64,000 nucleotides of DNA, from contig JAEOAD010000055.1 in the NCBI GenBank assembly GCA_036365145.1, positions 1,302,001-1,366,000 of the forward strand. Reading direction: 5' to 3'. Position numbers and translations under genes: made by a program. This stretch comes from Orientallactaga sibirica. Lineage: Eukaryota; Chordata; Mammalia; Rodentia; Dipodidae. The first letter of the stretch is position 1; each line of letters starts with the position of its first letter. The notes beneath the pieces are model-generated. The model did no database searches and was not told the origin of the DNA. It saw only the letters and a program-made list of their open reading frames with translations. Of this stretch, positions 42,340 through 52,517 are shown piece by piece.

Positions 42340-42780
42340 AGAGCCCCAATTGTGAGATTAGTGAATACCATCACTTGCTAGCTGTGTGCATAAAATATAT
42401 TAATTTGGGCTGGAGAGATGGCTTAGCAATTAAGGCACTTGCCTGTAAAGCCTAAGGACCCAGTTTGATTTCCCAGAACCCACGTAAGCCAGATGCACAA
42501 GGGGGCACATGGATCTGGAGTTCATTTTCAGTGACTAGAGGCCCTGGAGCGCCTATTCCCTCTCTCTCAGTCTCTCTAATAAATAAATAAAAATAAAATA
42601 TTAAAAAAACATTAATTCACTTTTCTGGGCTTGGGTCTCCTCAGAATGTTTCAGTATATTTTATTTGTTTTCACTGTGAGAAGAGAGAAAAATCTACCTC
42701 ACAGAATGGATTTAGGGATTACAGGAGATGTTAGAAATATGGAAGGCCTTTATTAAATGTAAGGATTATTACGGCTAGGA
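42340..42780 (+). mobile_element. MIR split by a tSINE
   Basis: 'atcacttgctagctgtgtgc' before and 'attcacttttctgggcttgg', 'cctcacagaatggatttagg' after the insertion follow the MIR core in order. Confidence 0.65.
42408..42605 (+). mobile_element. tSINE inserted in MIR
   Basis: Complete; 'attaatt' at both ends. Confidence 0.88.
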
Positions 42781-42849
42781 TTAGCATATGAACTTCACTA
42801 GGATAAATTGTTACTACTGTTTTGACAGATACTTTGCCAGAATGGAAAA

Positions 42850-42935
42850 CATGCTCTTTGGATCAAGCCAGACTTTGTATTCCTGGCACCTCTTGCCAGC
42901 CCAATAGCTTGGGGCAGTTTATGTAAGCCTTTATT
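42850..42935 (+). mobile_element. MIR fragment
   Basis: 'ctctttggatcaagccagac', 'ggggcagtttatgtaagcc'. Confidence 0.5.
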
Positions 42936-42946
42936 TATTTATTTGT

Positions 42947-42977
<31 letters not shown>

Positions 42978-43120
42978 GGTTTTTCCAGGTAGGGTCTCCC
43001 TGTAGCCCAGGCTGACCTGGAATTCACTCTGTAGTTTCAGGGTGGCCTTGAACTCACAGTGATCCTCCTACCTCTGCCTCCTGAGTGCTGAGATTAAAGG
43101 TGTGTACTACCACACCCACT
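42928..43120 (-). mobile_element. B1-type SINE with (TTTA)n
   Basis: Tail repeat 42928-42978, body to 'ccacacccac'. Confidence 0.88.
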
Positions 43121-43183
43121 TAGAGGCAGTTATCTTAATAAAGTCTGTATCAGAAGATTGAAATAAAAATGAAATAGAAAGGT

Positions 43184-43387
43184 TGGAGAGATGGCTTAGT
43201 GTTTAAGGCATTTGCCTGCAAAGCCAAAGGACCCAGGTTTGATTCCCCAGGACCCACGTTAGCCAGATGCACAAGGGGGCACACGCATCTGGAGTTCGTT
43301 TGCAGTGGCTGGAGGCCCTAGAGTGCCTATTCTCTCTCTCTCTCTGTCTGTCAAATAAATAAGTAAATAAAAATAAAATACATTCAA
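43184..43387 (+). mobile_element. tSINE
   Basis: Complete; 'aaaaatgaaatag' on both sides. Confidence 0.9.
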
Positions 43388-43401
43388 AAAATGAAATAGT
43401 A

Positions 43402-43553
43402 TGCTGGTCATGGTGGTGTACACCTTTAATCTCAGTAACCAGGAGAGAGAGGTAGGAGGATTGCTATGAGTTCAAGGTCAGCCTGGAACTACAGAGTGAG
43501 TTCCAGTTCAGCCTTGGCTAGAGTGAGACCCTACCTTGAAAAGAAACAGAACA
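43402..43553 (+). mobile_element. B1-type SINE
   Basis: Moderately diverged. Confidence 0.82.
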
Positions 43554-43599
43554 AAAAAAATTATAGAATATGTGTAAAGTTCTTAGCATAAGAGATATA

Positions 43600-44400
43600 T
43601 TCAATTACTGGTATTTTAAATAATATTAAATGCTCAAGTATATTCTTTAGTATTCATAAGACAGCTCTCATTTGCTTGCTGAACCACTGCAGTCATAGCC
43701 CACCCCAGGCTCTGTATATGAAGGTAACCATACACTACAATAGATTTGGCCCATAACTCTGTTTCTTTGGTAGCTGTGCAGTCCTTTCTTGGTTCCTGGC
43801 TCCAGAGTTCACGGGACAAGTATTCTTGTAATCCGTGGTGGCCGCTGTGTCCTCATTCATTCACTCAGTGGCATCACCGCCTCCTTTTCCACTTGCAGGG
43901 CCAGAGCTGCTGCTCATCTGCTGACTGGGGGCGGCTGGGGGAAACGGAAGCGTTTGTGGATTCAGTCTCAAAATAGTTTGCTTTTGTCCTGATAAATAAT
44001 GCCGAGAATTGCAGGGGAAAGGAAGCTCATTTCCCAGAGCTGAAGTGATCACGCTGCAGTTTGAATGTCTTCCAGAAAGTTGTCAAGTATTTAAGTTTGG
44101 CATTTAGATGATTAAACCCTTAGCTATTGTAGACTCAAAAATCTGAACAATTAAAGTGGAGAACTGTCATCTATATTTTTTCCCACCTAGTGCCGCCTCT
44201 ATTTGAAGTGACGCATTTAAAAATAAACCCTGTTTACCCTGATCTCCATTCTGTTGGTCATGTTGATGGATCTTGGGCCAGGAGGGGTCCTTTGAACCAG
44301 CTGTTGTAGCTTTGAAGTATGTGACCACTATGGAGCAGCTAACCTGAGCTTTCTAGAAACTCTTATTTCCCTACTCTGTCTTTTATGCTGGCCACTATGA
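43600..44400. promoter_or_regulatory. SINE-free block, candidate conserved non-coding element
   Basis: About 800 bases without retroposons inside intron 1. The middle (43980-44190) is balanced in composition, with homeodomain-like 'gatgattaaaccctta' and 'caattaaagtgg' motifs. Two short open frames at 43.75-43.99 kb have no family resemblance. Function inferred only from absence of repeats and motif content. Confidence 0.4.
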
Positions 44401-44429
44401 GGGTAAGCGTATTGTACACATACTGAATG

Positions 44430-44432
<3 letters not shown>

Positions 44433-44469
<37 letters not shown>

Positions 44470-44480
44470 TTTGTTTTTTG

Positions 44481-44510
<30 letters not shown>
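44433..44510. repeat. (GT)n and (GTTTT)n repeats
   Basis: GT run at 44433-44467 followed by GTTTT units forming the tail of the next B1. Confidence 0.93.
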
Positions 44511-44511
<1 letters not shown>

Positions 44512-44638
44512 TCACAGTAGAGTCTCACTCTAGTCCAGGCTGACCTGGAATTAGTCTCAGGGTGGTTGAACTCACAGCAATCCTCCTACCTCAGCCTTCC
44601 AAGTGCTGGGATTAAAGGCGTGCACCACCACCACGCCT

Positions 44639-44640
<2 letters not shown>
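44506..44640 (-). mobile_element. B1-type SINE
   Basis: Reverse copy lacking the 'cactatgtag' segment. Confidence 0.85.

Positions 44641-44697
<57 letters not shown>
44641..44697. repeat. (CT)n(AT)n microsatellite
   Basis: CT run 44641-44670 passing into AT run to 44697. Confidence 0.95.
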
Positions 44698-44716
<19 letters not shown>

Positions 44717-44848
44717 GGTAGGGTTTTGCTCTAGCCCAGACTGACCTGGAATTCACTAAGTAGTCTCAGGGTGGCCTCAAACTCACAGTGATCCTTCTAC
44801 CTCTGTTCCCGAGTGCTGTTATTAAAGGCATGCGCCACCATGCCTGCC
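44698..44848 (-). mobile_element. B1-type SINE
   Basis: T-run then reverse body to 'catgcctgcc'. Confidence 0.87.
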
Positions 44849-45041
44849 TGAATATAGTATTTTTGTATGTGATTTAGTTTTGCTTTTGCAGATCATCTGG
44901 CATTTTGCCCTTTGTTTTATTAATATCCTTTCTAGTCTCACATTCTCTGAGAAGCTTTTCCTAAGTTTGGTCCTTTCCCCCCCTGATTTCTTAAGTACCA
45001 CCCCTTCGTTTATATGAGAGAAAGTATAGAATAGTGGAGAA

Positions 45042-45232
45042 AGGGGCTGGAGAGATGTCTCAGTGGTTAAGGCACTTGCCTGCAAAGCCTGACAACCCAG
45101 GCTTGATTCTCCAGTACCCATGTAAAGCCAGATGCATAAAGTGGCACACATATCTGGAGTTCATTTAGCAGTGGCTGGAGGCCCTTCTCTCTGTCTCTCT
45201 CTGCTTGCAAATAAATAAATTAATTTTTTAAA
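45042..45232 (+). mobile_element. tSINE, B2-like tail
   Basis: Head 'ggggctggagagatgtctca'; ends 'gcttgcaaataaataaatta'. Confidence 0.86.
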
Positions 45233-45244
45233 AAAGAATAGTGG

Positions 45245-45385
45245 AGCCGGGCATGGTGGTGCATGCCTTAATCCCAGCATTTGGAAGGCAGAGGTAGGAG
45301 GATAGTCATGAGGCTAGGTCAGCCTGAAAGTTACATAGTGAATTCCAGGTCAGCTTAGGCTACAGCAAGACCCTACCTTGAAAAA
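45245..45385 (+). mobile_element. B1-type SINE
   Basis: 'gccgggcatggtggtgcatg', deleted around 'gttcgaggccaccctgag'. Confidence 0.84.
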
Positions 45386-45403
45386 TATATATATATTGGA
45401 GAA

Positions 45404-45540
45404 AGCTGGGCATGGTGGCTCAAGCCTTTAATCCCAGCATTTGGGAGGCTGAGGTAGAAGGATTAGCTTTAGGTCAGCCTAAGATGCAGAGTGAATTGCA
45501 AGTTAGGCTGGGCTGGAGAGAGACCTTGCCTCAAAAATAA
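45404..45540 (+). mobile_element. Older B1-type SINE
   Basis: 'gctgggcatggtggctcaag' to 'ttgcctcaaaaataag'. Confidence 0.8.
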
Positions 45541-45548
45541 GAAATAGA

Positions 45549-45900
45549 AGCTGGGCATGGTGGCACACGCCTTTAATCCCAGCACTCGGGAGGCAGAGGT
45601 AGAAGGATCGCCATGAGTTCAAGGCCACCCTGAGAATACAGTGAATTCCAGGTAAGCCTGGGCTAGAGTGAGACCATGCCTGGAAAAAAAGAAGAAGAAG
45701 AAAGAAGAAGAAGCAGAAAGGCAGAGGCTAGGAGGATTGTGAGTTCAAGACCACCCTGAGACCTTTGAATTCCCAGTCAGCCTGGGGAGTAAGACCCTAC
45801 CTCAAAAAAAAAAAAAAAAAAAAAAGAAATAGAAGAAGAAGGGGGAGGAGAAGAACAGGAGGAAATTCAAGAGGAGGAGGGACCCTGGGGACTGCGAGGA
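45549..45900 (+). mobile_element. Two B1-type SINEs with purine tails
   Basis: Complete copy 45549-45688 with (GAA)n tail to 45716; truncated copy 45718-45827 followed by GA-rich DNA to about 45900. Confidence 0.82.
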
Positions 45901-46000
45901 GGAGGAATGAAGTTTTCAGCCAGAGAAACCTGTAATCCCATGCTAGATTTAAAAGTAGCTATAGAAGGCTGGGAGGTAGCTAAAAAAAAAAAAAAAAGGA

Positions 46001-46393
46001 AGGACTTAAGTGAATGATAATACAATATGTAAATAGAAGAACTGAGTACAGGGAGGGAGGAGGAGGCCATGGGAAAGAAGGGGGAGGAAGGGGAGGACAA
46101 TTTAAACTCAAGATATTATCAATAAGACATATGTAAAATTACTTTTTTTGAATAAGGGTTATGCACTGTTACTAGAAAATTTTCAGTACCTGGGATGGAA
46201 TTCCTTCCAGTGAGATGTTGGCCCAGGTGCTAGATTTAAGGCTTTTGCCAAAGCCCTTAGTTTCCCTAGAGAAATAGACAGTAAGACCCTATTGCTGAAG
46301 ACATCTCATGCCTGAGAGGCAAGGACACTGAGAAAGCAAGCTGGTGCTGAGCAGAAAACCTTCTCCCTGTAGACCAGCCAACTGAAAGCTGCA
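46001..46393 (+). mobile_element. L1-like 3'UTR fragment
   Basis: First-family sequence ('caatatgtaaatagaagaac', 'actgttactagaaaattttc', 'gaccctattgctgaagacat', 'gtagaccagccaactgaaag'), cut off where a B3-like element begins. Confidence 0.7.
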
Positions 46394-46572
46394 AGTGTGA
46401 GGACCTGAGTTTGGATACCAAGAACTCATATAGCGATGGATGCTGTAGCCTGAGCATATCTAGGGCTAGAAGGGAGGAAAAGAACAGAGAACTGTCTGGA
46501 AGTTCATGGGTCAGCTAGCTTGGCAAATGCACTGAAGAACAATGAGAGACTCTACCTCAAAAAATAGTGGAG

Positions 46573-46800
46573 GGCTGGAGAGATGGCTTAGCGGTTAAGG
46601 CAATTGTCTGCGAAGCCTAAGGACTCATGTTGGTCTCTCTCCAGATCCCACTTAAGCTGGATGTACAAAGGTGACACAAGTACAAGGTCACACGTGCACG
46701 CTAGGTGGCACAAGCATCTGGAGTTTGATTTCAGTGGCTGAGGCCCTGGCATGCCAGTTCTCTCTCTCATTCCATTCTCTCTAAAAAAAAAAAAAATAGA
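46573..46800 (+). mobile_element. tSINE variant inserted in B3
   Basis: Has the repeated 'tacaaggtcacacgtgcac' enlargement seen at 26.9 kb. Preceded by aaaaatagtggag. Confidence 0.85.
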
Positions 46801-46813
46801 AAAAAATACTGGA

Positions 46814-46955
46814 GCCAGGTGTGGTGGTGCACACCTTTAACCCCAGCAGATATAGAAGGATCCCTGTGAGTTCATGGCCAACCTGAGACTACATAGTGAA
46901 TTCCAAGTCAGCCTGGGCTAGAGTGAGACCCTATCTCGAAAAACAAAAACAAAAA
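46814..46955 (+). mobile_element. B1-type SINE inserted at the same point
   Basis: Between aaaaatactggag and aaaaatgctggaa, variants of the same target. Confidence 0.87.
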
Positions 46956-47022
46956 AATGCTGGAAGGTGAGGACCCACACCTGAAGTTGGCCTCTGACCT
47001 CCACATGCACACCAAGCATTGC

Positions 47023-47242
47023 AGGGCTGGAGAGATGGCTTAGTGGTTAAGGCACTTGCCTGCAAAGCTTAAGGGCCCAGGTTCAATTCTCCAGGTCCCA
47101 CGTAAGCCAGACACACATGGTGTTGCACACGTTTGCAGTGGCTAGAAGTCCTGGTGCGCCCATCCTCACTTTCTCTCTGTGTCTCTCTCCCCCTCTTTTT
47201 CTGTCTCTAATAAATAAATAAAAATTAATAAATCTTAAAAAA
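47023..47242 (+). mobile_element. tSINE
   Basis: Complete, tail of AAAT; its body lacks the second half of the internal hairpin. Confidence 0.86.
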
Positions 47243-47269
47243 AGAGAATTGCAGCTATGTGATAGCTTT

Positions 47270-47375
47270 AGATTAACTTAAAGTGTTCTGGACTGTAAAA
47301 TGGAGTTAATGATAATCACATGATTTAGACACAGGATAGGCACTCAACAAAACAGATATGGATGGCAACAGTGAT
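47270..47375 (+). mobile_element. MIR remnant
   Basis: 'gtaaaatggagttaatgata' and 'acaggataggcactcaacaa' match the MIR 3' half. Confidence 0.65.
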
Positions 47376-47506
47376 TATCATGTATTCATTTCCTTCTAAT
47401 TATTTTTCCAAACAAAACTTGATTGTGTAAACAAGGTGGCTGAAAGGAACAGAACAGGACCTTTGCCTCTAAAGCTCTTTTGTTTAGCATAGAAGTCCTT
47501 GGATAA

Positions 47507-47663
47507 GTCAGGTCTGGTGGGGCATGCTTTAATCCCAGCACTGGGAGGCAGAGGTAGAAGATCACCATGAGTTCAAGGCCACTCTGAGACTATGTAGTGA
47601 ATTCCAGGTCAGCCTGAGCTAGAGTGAGACCCTTCCTCAAAAAACATAATAAATAAATAAATA
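47507..47663 (+). mobile_element. B1-type SINE
   Basis: Diverged copy; 'gtccttggat' on both sides. Confidence 0.85.
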
Positions 47664-47930
47664 AGTCAGTCCTTGGATGATACTAAGAATTTGAATGAAT
47701 CTTCTGAAGTAGTATGCCAGCTTCTTGTCTATCCATGCCTTTAAAACATTTGTCTAGAGAAATTGTTAATGATTGAGCAGATCCTTAGGAAGGTCTCTAA
47801 CCCTGAAAAAGCTAAGAACTTCTATGCAGTTCTCCTGGGTAAATGGCCAGGTGTGCTGTTGTTCATATATTTTGACTTTGTCATACAATACCTGTGGTAT
47901 TTCTTAGTTCTTTAATGAAAGTGAATCATT
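47664..47930. other. Single-copy DNA
   Basis: Nothing recognised. Confidence 0.55.
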
Positions 47931-47931
47931 T

Positions 47932-48145
47932 CATCACCCTGAAAAGAAACTCTGTACCCCTTAGCTGTCATTCCTAGTTCCCCAGATGCGCCAGCCCCAC
48001 ATAACCGCTAATCTGCTTCCCTTTCTCTATAGATGTGCCTAGTTAGGTATTTCATAGAAACGGAGTCATGCAATACTTGGTTCTTTGTGACTGGTTGCTT
48101 CACTTAGTATGTTTTCGAAGTTCATCATGTTTGTTTCATTTTTTT
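47932..48145 (-). mobile_element. Ancient mammalian L1 remnant
   Basis: 'ctgaaaagaaactctgtacc', 'tagctgtcattcctagttcc', 'taaccgctaatctgcttccc' and 'tcacttagtatgttttcgaa' follow the reverse of a well-known old L1 3'-end region in order. Diverged, non-coding. Confidence 0.65.
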
Positions 48146-48319
48146 TGTTTTTTTTTTTGTTTTTTTTTTTGTTTTTGGTTTTTCGAGGTAGGGTCTCACT
48201 CTAGCCCAGGCTGACTTGGAAGCCACTCTGTAGTCTCAGGCTGGCCTTGAACTCATGGTGAGCCTCCTACCTCTGCCTCCCCAGTGCTGGGATTAAAGGT
48301 ATGCGCCACCATGCCTGGC
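48146..48319 (-). mobile_element. B1-type SINE in old L1
   Basis: T/G tail then consensus body; 'catgtttcatttttt'-like duplication. Confidence 0.88.
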
Positions 48320-48454
48320 CATGTTTCATTTTTTTTTTCATCCTAAACTTCACTATTAATATTTTTAATATTTAATTTGCAAGGTCATTTTGTTTTTATA
48401 TTCCCTTTAAATAATCTGATGTGGTTGTTGGTACATAGAGGTTTTTAAACATTT

Positions 48455-48476
48455 TTTTTTTTTATTTGTGTGTTTC

Positions 48477-48519
<43 letters not shown>

Positions 48520-48668
48520 GGGTGCACCAGGGCCTCTAGCCACTGCAAACAAACTCCAGATGCATGTGCCACCTTGTGCATCTGGCTTATGTGGGTATTG
48601 GGGAATCTAACCTGGGTCTATAGGCTTTGCAGGCAAGCACCTTAACTGATAAGCCATTTCTCCACCCC
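48455..48668 (-). mobile_element. tSINE with (GT)n(GA)n
   Basis: GT/GA repeat 48471-48519 within the tail; ends 'ccatttctccacccc'. Confidence 0.86.
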
Positions 48669-48670
48669 TA

Positions 48671-48827
48671 TTTTTATTTTTTTTTTTTTATTTTTTGGTT
48701 TTTCAAGGTAGGGTCTCACTCTGGCCCAGGCTGACCTGGAATTAACTATGTAGTCTCAGGGTGACCTCAAACTCATGGCGATCCTCCTATCTCTGCTGGG
48801 ATTAAAGGCATGTGCCACCATGCCCAG
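48671..48827 (-). mobile_element. B1-type SINE
   Basis: Reverse copy with a small deletion at 'gcctcccgagt'. Confidence 0.86.
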
Positions 48828-48853
48828 CTATTTTATTTTTATTTTTTAAAAGC

Positions 48854-49240
48854 CTCTAGGGCTGGAGAGATGGCTTAGAGGTTAAGGTGCTTGCCTGCAA
48901 AGCCAAAGGACACAGGTTTAATTTCCCATGACCTATGTAAGCCAGATGCACAAGGGGGTGCACACATCTGGAATTCATTTGCAGTTTTTAAAGAACACCC
49001 ATTCTCTTTCTCTCTAGGGCTGGAGAGATGGCTTAGAGGTTAAGGTGCTTGCCTGCAAAGCCAAAGGACCCAGGTTCAATTTCCCATGACCTATGTAAGC
49101 CAGATGCACAAGGGGGTGCACACATCTGGAATTCATTTGCAGTGGCTAGAGGTCCTGGCACACCCATTCTCTTTCTGTCTCTCTCTCTCTACCTGCCTAT
49201 TTCTCTCTCTCTCTCAAATAAATAAATAAAAATATTAATT
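48854..49240 (+). mobile_element. tSINE tandemly duplicated (158-base period)
   Basis: Copy 1 48854-48985 and copy 2 49012-49240 share private variants ('cttagaggttaaggtgcttg', 'aatttcccatgacctatgta', 'ggggtgcacacatctggaat'), so the second arose by duplication, not by a separate insertion. Only copy 2 has the tail. Confidence 0.9.
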
Positions 49241-49255
49241 CATTACCTTATATTT

Positions 49256-49500
49256 TACTCTGTGTGTGTGTATGGTGTATATGTGTGTATGGATGTATCC
49301 ATAGTATGCGTGGAGATTAAAAGACAACTTCCAAGTCGGTTCTTACCTTTCACCCCATGTGAAGCAGGTCTCCGTCATTCTTGTTGGGATTACAGAAGCC
49401 CATCACAGCTTCTGGCTTTTAATATGGGGTCTAAGGATTGAACTCTAGTACTCAGCCTTTAGTGGTAAGTACTTTATCCACTGAACCATCTCCTCAGCCC
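49256..49500 (-). mobile_element. B3-like SINE
   Basis: TG-rich end, 'gtggagattaaaagacaact', 'tatccactgaaccatctcct'. Ends about 110 bases before MRPL48 exon 2. Confidence 0.7.
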
Positions 49501-49608
49501 CCTATCGACAGTCTCTGGTTTGCATGCTGTATGTGTCTACCTATTAGAAGAGGTGCTTAGAGGTGTATAAAAGGTTTAGATTTTCCTAATATTGCTATTT
49601 TATTGTAG

Positions 49609-49661
49609 GTGCTGGGCCTGCAGAACAATGCCATTTCCAAGCAAGCTTTTTCCCTCTTAAG
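49609..49661 (+). CDS. MRPL48: MRPL48 coding exon 2
   Basis: Acceptor 'tattttattgtag' and donor gtaagg (49662) frame 53 bases encoding V-L-G-L-Q-N-N-A-I-S-K-Q-A-F-S-L-L plus AG of an Arg codon. This continues the basic, hydroxylated, amphipathic mitochondrial targeting region (presequence) and lines up with the family's VLCLRNN..FKQAFSLLR segment, with several substitutions. It lies between a B3-like SINE and a reversed B1 but is not itself repeat sequence. Too short for an ORF scan. Confidence 0.88.
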
Positions 49662-49719
49662 GTAAGGATATTAGTGACAAACAGATAACAGTAGCATTCA
49701 TAGTTCATGTAGCATGTTT

Positions 49720-49896
49720 CTTCCTTCCTTCGTTCCTTTCTTTTCTTTCTTTTTTTTCTCTTTGGTTTTTCCAGGATATAGCCCAGCTGACCTTGAATTC
49801 ACTATGTAGTCTCAGGGTTGCCTTGAACTCATGGTGTTCCTTCTATCTCTGCCTTCTGAGTGCTGGGATTAAAGGTGTGTGCCCCCATGCCCAGTT
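49720..49896 (-). mobile_element. B1-type SINE
   Basis: Pyrimidine tail; body has lost 'tagggtctcactc'. Confidence 0.84.
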
Positions 49897-49974
49897 GTCT
49901 CTTTTTCTTTTTGTGGGGTGGGAACTCGGTCAGATGGACTTGGGCCCCCTCCCACGAGCAGCTCCAGGGTCTTA

Positions 49975-50125
49975 TGTTGTTGTTGTTTTTAGGTAGGGTC
50001 TCGCTGTAGCCCAGGCTGACCTCAAATTCACTCTTTAGTCTCCAGGTGGCCTTGAACTCACAGCCATTCTCCTACCTCTGACTCCCAAGTGCTGAGATTA
50101 AAGGTGTGTGCCATCACACCCAGCC
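49975..50125 (-). mobile_element. B1-type SINE
   Basis: (TTG)n tail then reverse body to 'ccatcacacccagcc'. Confidence 0.85.
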
Positions 50126-50490
50126 TGTTTCTTTCTTTATTTTCTCGAGTTTTAATTCCTTTCTACCTTTTTTTTTCCCTTTTTTTTTTTTTTTTTGGTC
50201 CTTGTTCTTGACACTATCATTTTTCACTCAGGCCCAGGCTTCGACCTGGAATTCACTATGTAGTCTCAGGGAGGCCTCGAACTCATGGCGATCCTCCTAC
50301 CTCTGCCTCCCAAGTGCTAGGATTAAAGGCGTGCGCCACCACGCCCGGCAGCCTGTTTCTTTCTTTATGACCAGTAAACATCTCGAGTTTTAATTCCTTA
50401 CTACCTTGCTCCTTCCCCATCCTTAGTAAAAAGCAGTTCCAGTCATCTAGTTGCTCAGTCAAAACACCTTAGAGTTGTTCTTGACACTAT
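50126..50490. repeat. Partly duplicated unique DNA around a B1
   Basis: 'gcctgtttctttctttat', 'ctcgagttttaattcctt' and 'gttcttgacactatcatttt' each occur once left (50125-50228) and once right (50350-50495) of the B1; the left set is a shortened version of the right set. Confidence 0.8.
50229..50349 (-). mobile_element. B1-type SINE, head mixed with unique DNA
   Basis: 'cactcaggcccaggcttcga' replaces the normal start; the rest is consensus-like. Confidence 0.8.
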
Positions 50491-50526
50491 CATTTTTGCT
50501 ACTCCAGACCCAATTTTTCTTCCTTT

Positions 50527-50675
50527 GCTTTTGTTTTTCAAAGTAGGGCCTCACTCTAGCCCAGGTTGACTTGGAATTCACTATGTAGTCTCAGGATGGC
50601 CTTCAACTCACAGGAATCCTCCCACCTCTGCCTCCCAAGTTCTGGGATTAAAAAATTGCATCACCACACCTGGCT
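50527..50675 (-). mobile_element. B1-type SINE
   Basis: Reverse copy. Confidence 0.86.
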
Positions 50676-50682
50676 TTCTTCC

Positions 50683-50818
50683 TTTTTTTGAGGCAATGTC
50701 TCATATTAGCCCAGGCTAAACTGGAACTCATTCCATAGTCCAGGCTGGCCTTGAATGGATGGTAATCCTACCTCAGCCTCATCAGTGCTGGGATTACAGG
50801 TTTGAGTCACCACATCTG
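50683..50818 (-). mobile_element. Older B1-type SINE
   Basis: 'gaggcaatgtctcatattag' to 'gagtcaccacatctg'. Confidence 0.77.
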
Positions 50819-50967
50819 ATTTCCCCTAATTTTTGAACAAAACCAGTTGGCTCCACTGTTCAGATATATGCAGAGTCAAGCCATTTTTACATTCAGTTTT
50901 TAGCTTCCTGCTTTCTGTTTTGTTAGGTATGGTTCCTCCTCTTATCACTTTTACTATAATCATTATC

Positions 50968-51142
50968 CTTTCTTTTTTTTAAAATTTTTTATTTTTTGGT
51001 TTTTCAAGGTGGGGTCTCACTCTCTAGCCCATGCTGACCTGGAATTCACTATGTAGTCTCAGGGTGGCCTTGAACACACAGCAATCCACCTACCTCTGCT
51101 TCCCAAGTGCTGGGATTAAAGGCATGCGCCACCACACCTGGC
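50968..51142 (-). mobile_element. B1-type SINE
   Basis: Reverse copy. Confidence 0.88.
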
Positions 51143-51173
51143 TTTTTTTTTTTTTTTTTTTAATTTAATTAAT

Positions 51174-51438
51174 TGGGCCTAGAGAGATGCTTAGTGGTTA
51201 AGCTCTTGCCTGTGAAGCCTAAGGACCCCAGTTCGAGGCTCAATTCTCCAGGACCAATGTAATCCACATGCACAAGGTGGCACATGCATGTGGAGTTCAT
51301 TTGCAGTGGCTGGAGGCCCTGGCGTGCCCATTCTCTCTCTATCTATCTGCCTCTTTCTCTCTCTGTCTGTCGCCCTCAAATAAATAAATAAATAAATAAA
51401 TAAATAAAAATAAATAAGTAAATAATAAACAAAAATTA
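51174..51438 (+). mobile_element. tSINE with (AAAT)n
   Basis: Carries the 'gttcgaggctcaattctcc' B-box duplication; its AAAT tail faces the tail of the next copy. Confidence 0.88.
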
Positions 51439-51439
51439 A

Positions 51440-51643
51440 AAATTAATTTATTTGAGAGAGCGAGAGAGGGAAAGAGGCAGAGAGAGAGAGAATATGCATG
51501 CCAGGGCCTTCCAGCCACTGCAAACAAACCCCAGACACTTGAGCCACCTTGTGCATCTGGCTTACCTGGATCCTGGGGAATAAAACTGAGCTCCTTTGGC
51601 TTTGCAGGCAAATGCCTTAACCACTAAGCCATCTCTCCAGCCC
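51440..51643 (-). mobile_element. tSINE, inverted partner
   Basis: Complete reverse copy; with the preceding one it can form a long RNA hairpin. Confidence 0.88.
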
Positions 51644-51656
51644 TGTAATCATCATT

Positions 51657-51831
51657 CTTTTTTTTTTTTTTCTTTTTGTATTGTTTTGTTTTTTGCGGTA
51701 GGGTCTCACTCTAGCTCAGGCTGACCTGAAATTCACTATGTAGTCTCAGAGTAGCCTCAAACTCACAGCGATCCTCCGACCTCTGCCTCCCAAGTGCTGG
51801 GATTAAAGGCGTGTGCCACCACACCCATCTT
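51657..51831 (-). mobile_element. B1-type SINE
   Basis: T-rich tail and reverse body. Confidence 0.88.
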
Positions 51832-51838
51832 GGTTTTC

Positions 51839-52073
51839 CTTTTAAAAAAATATTCTTATTTTTAAAGATTTTATTTTAAATTATTTATTAGAATTAGAGA
51901 GGGAGAGAGAGAGAAAGTGAGAATGGGCACACCAGGGTCTCCAGACACTGCAAATGAACTCCAGACACATGTGCCAACATGTGCATCTGGCTTACAAGGG
52001 ACCTGGAGAATCAAACCTGGGTCCTTAGGCTTCGCAGGCATGCGCCTAAACAGTTAAGCCATCTCTCTAGCCC
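51839..52073 (-). mobile_element. tSINE
   Basis: Complete reverse copy. Confidence 0.87.
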
Positions 52074-52228
52074 TCTTTTTTGGTTTTTCAAGGTAGGGTT
52101 TCACTCTAGCCCAGGCTGACCTGGAATTCACTATGGAGTCTTAGGATGGCCTTGAACTCATGGTGTTCCTCCTACCTCTGCCTCCTGAGTGCTGGGATTA
52201 AAAGCGTGCACCCCCCCCCCCCCCAGCT
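52074..52228 (-). mobile_element. B1-type SINE with C-run
   Basis: 'gcgtgcaccaccacgcc' is replaced by about 14 consecutive C (52211-52224). Confidence 0.87.
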
Positions 52229-52256
52229 AAGATAGTTTTTCAAATAAAAATATTTT

Positions 52257-52441
52257 AGGGACTGGAGGAATGACTTAGCCATTAAGGTGTTTGCCTGCAA
52301 AGCCAAAGGACACAGGTTCGATTTCCCAGGACCCACTTGTACATGCATATGGAGTTCGTTTGCACTGGCTGGAGGCCCTGGCATACCCATTCTCTCCCTC
52401 TCTGTCTCTGTCTTTCTCTCTCTCCCTCTTTCTCTGTCAAA

Positions 52442-52492
<51 letters not shown>

Positions 52493-52498
52493 AATTGT
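52257..52498 (+). mobile_element. tSINE with (AAAT)n
   Basis: AAAT run 52438-52494; aaaatattttagg on both sides. Confidence 0.91.
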
Positions 52499-52517
52499 AA
52501 AAAATATTTTAGGTCAC

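Larger units (their letters stand above)
46394..47022 (+). mobile_element. B3-like SINE split by two SINEs
   Basis: 'gtgaggacctgagtttggat', 'gagagactctacctcaaaaa', and after the insertions 'ggtgaggacccacacctgaa', 'cctctgacctccacatgcac' form one forward B3. The insertions are the tSINE and B1 listed next. Confidence 0.7.
37559..49608 (+). other. MRPL48: MRPL48 intron 1
   Basis: About 12 kb, GT-AG (gtaacg ... tattgtag), filled with SINEs listed separately and containing the SINE-free block at 43.6-44.4 kb. Confidence 0.8.

Noticed and set aside
43746..43992. Two overlapping 67-76-codon frames as an exon
   Set aside because: No family resemblance and no in-frame splice borders matching MRPL48 phases.
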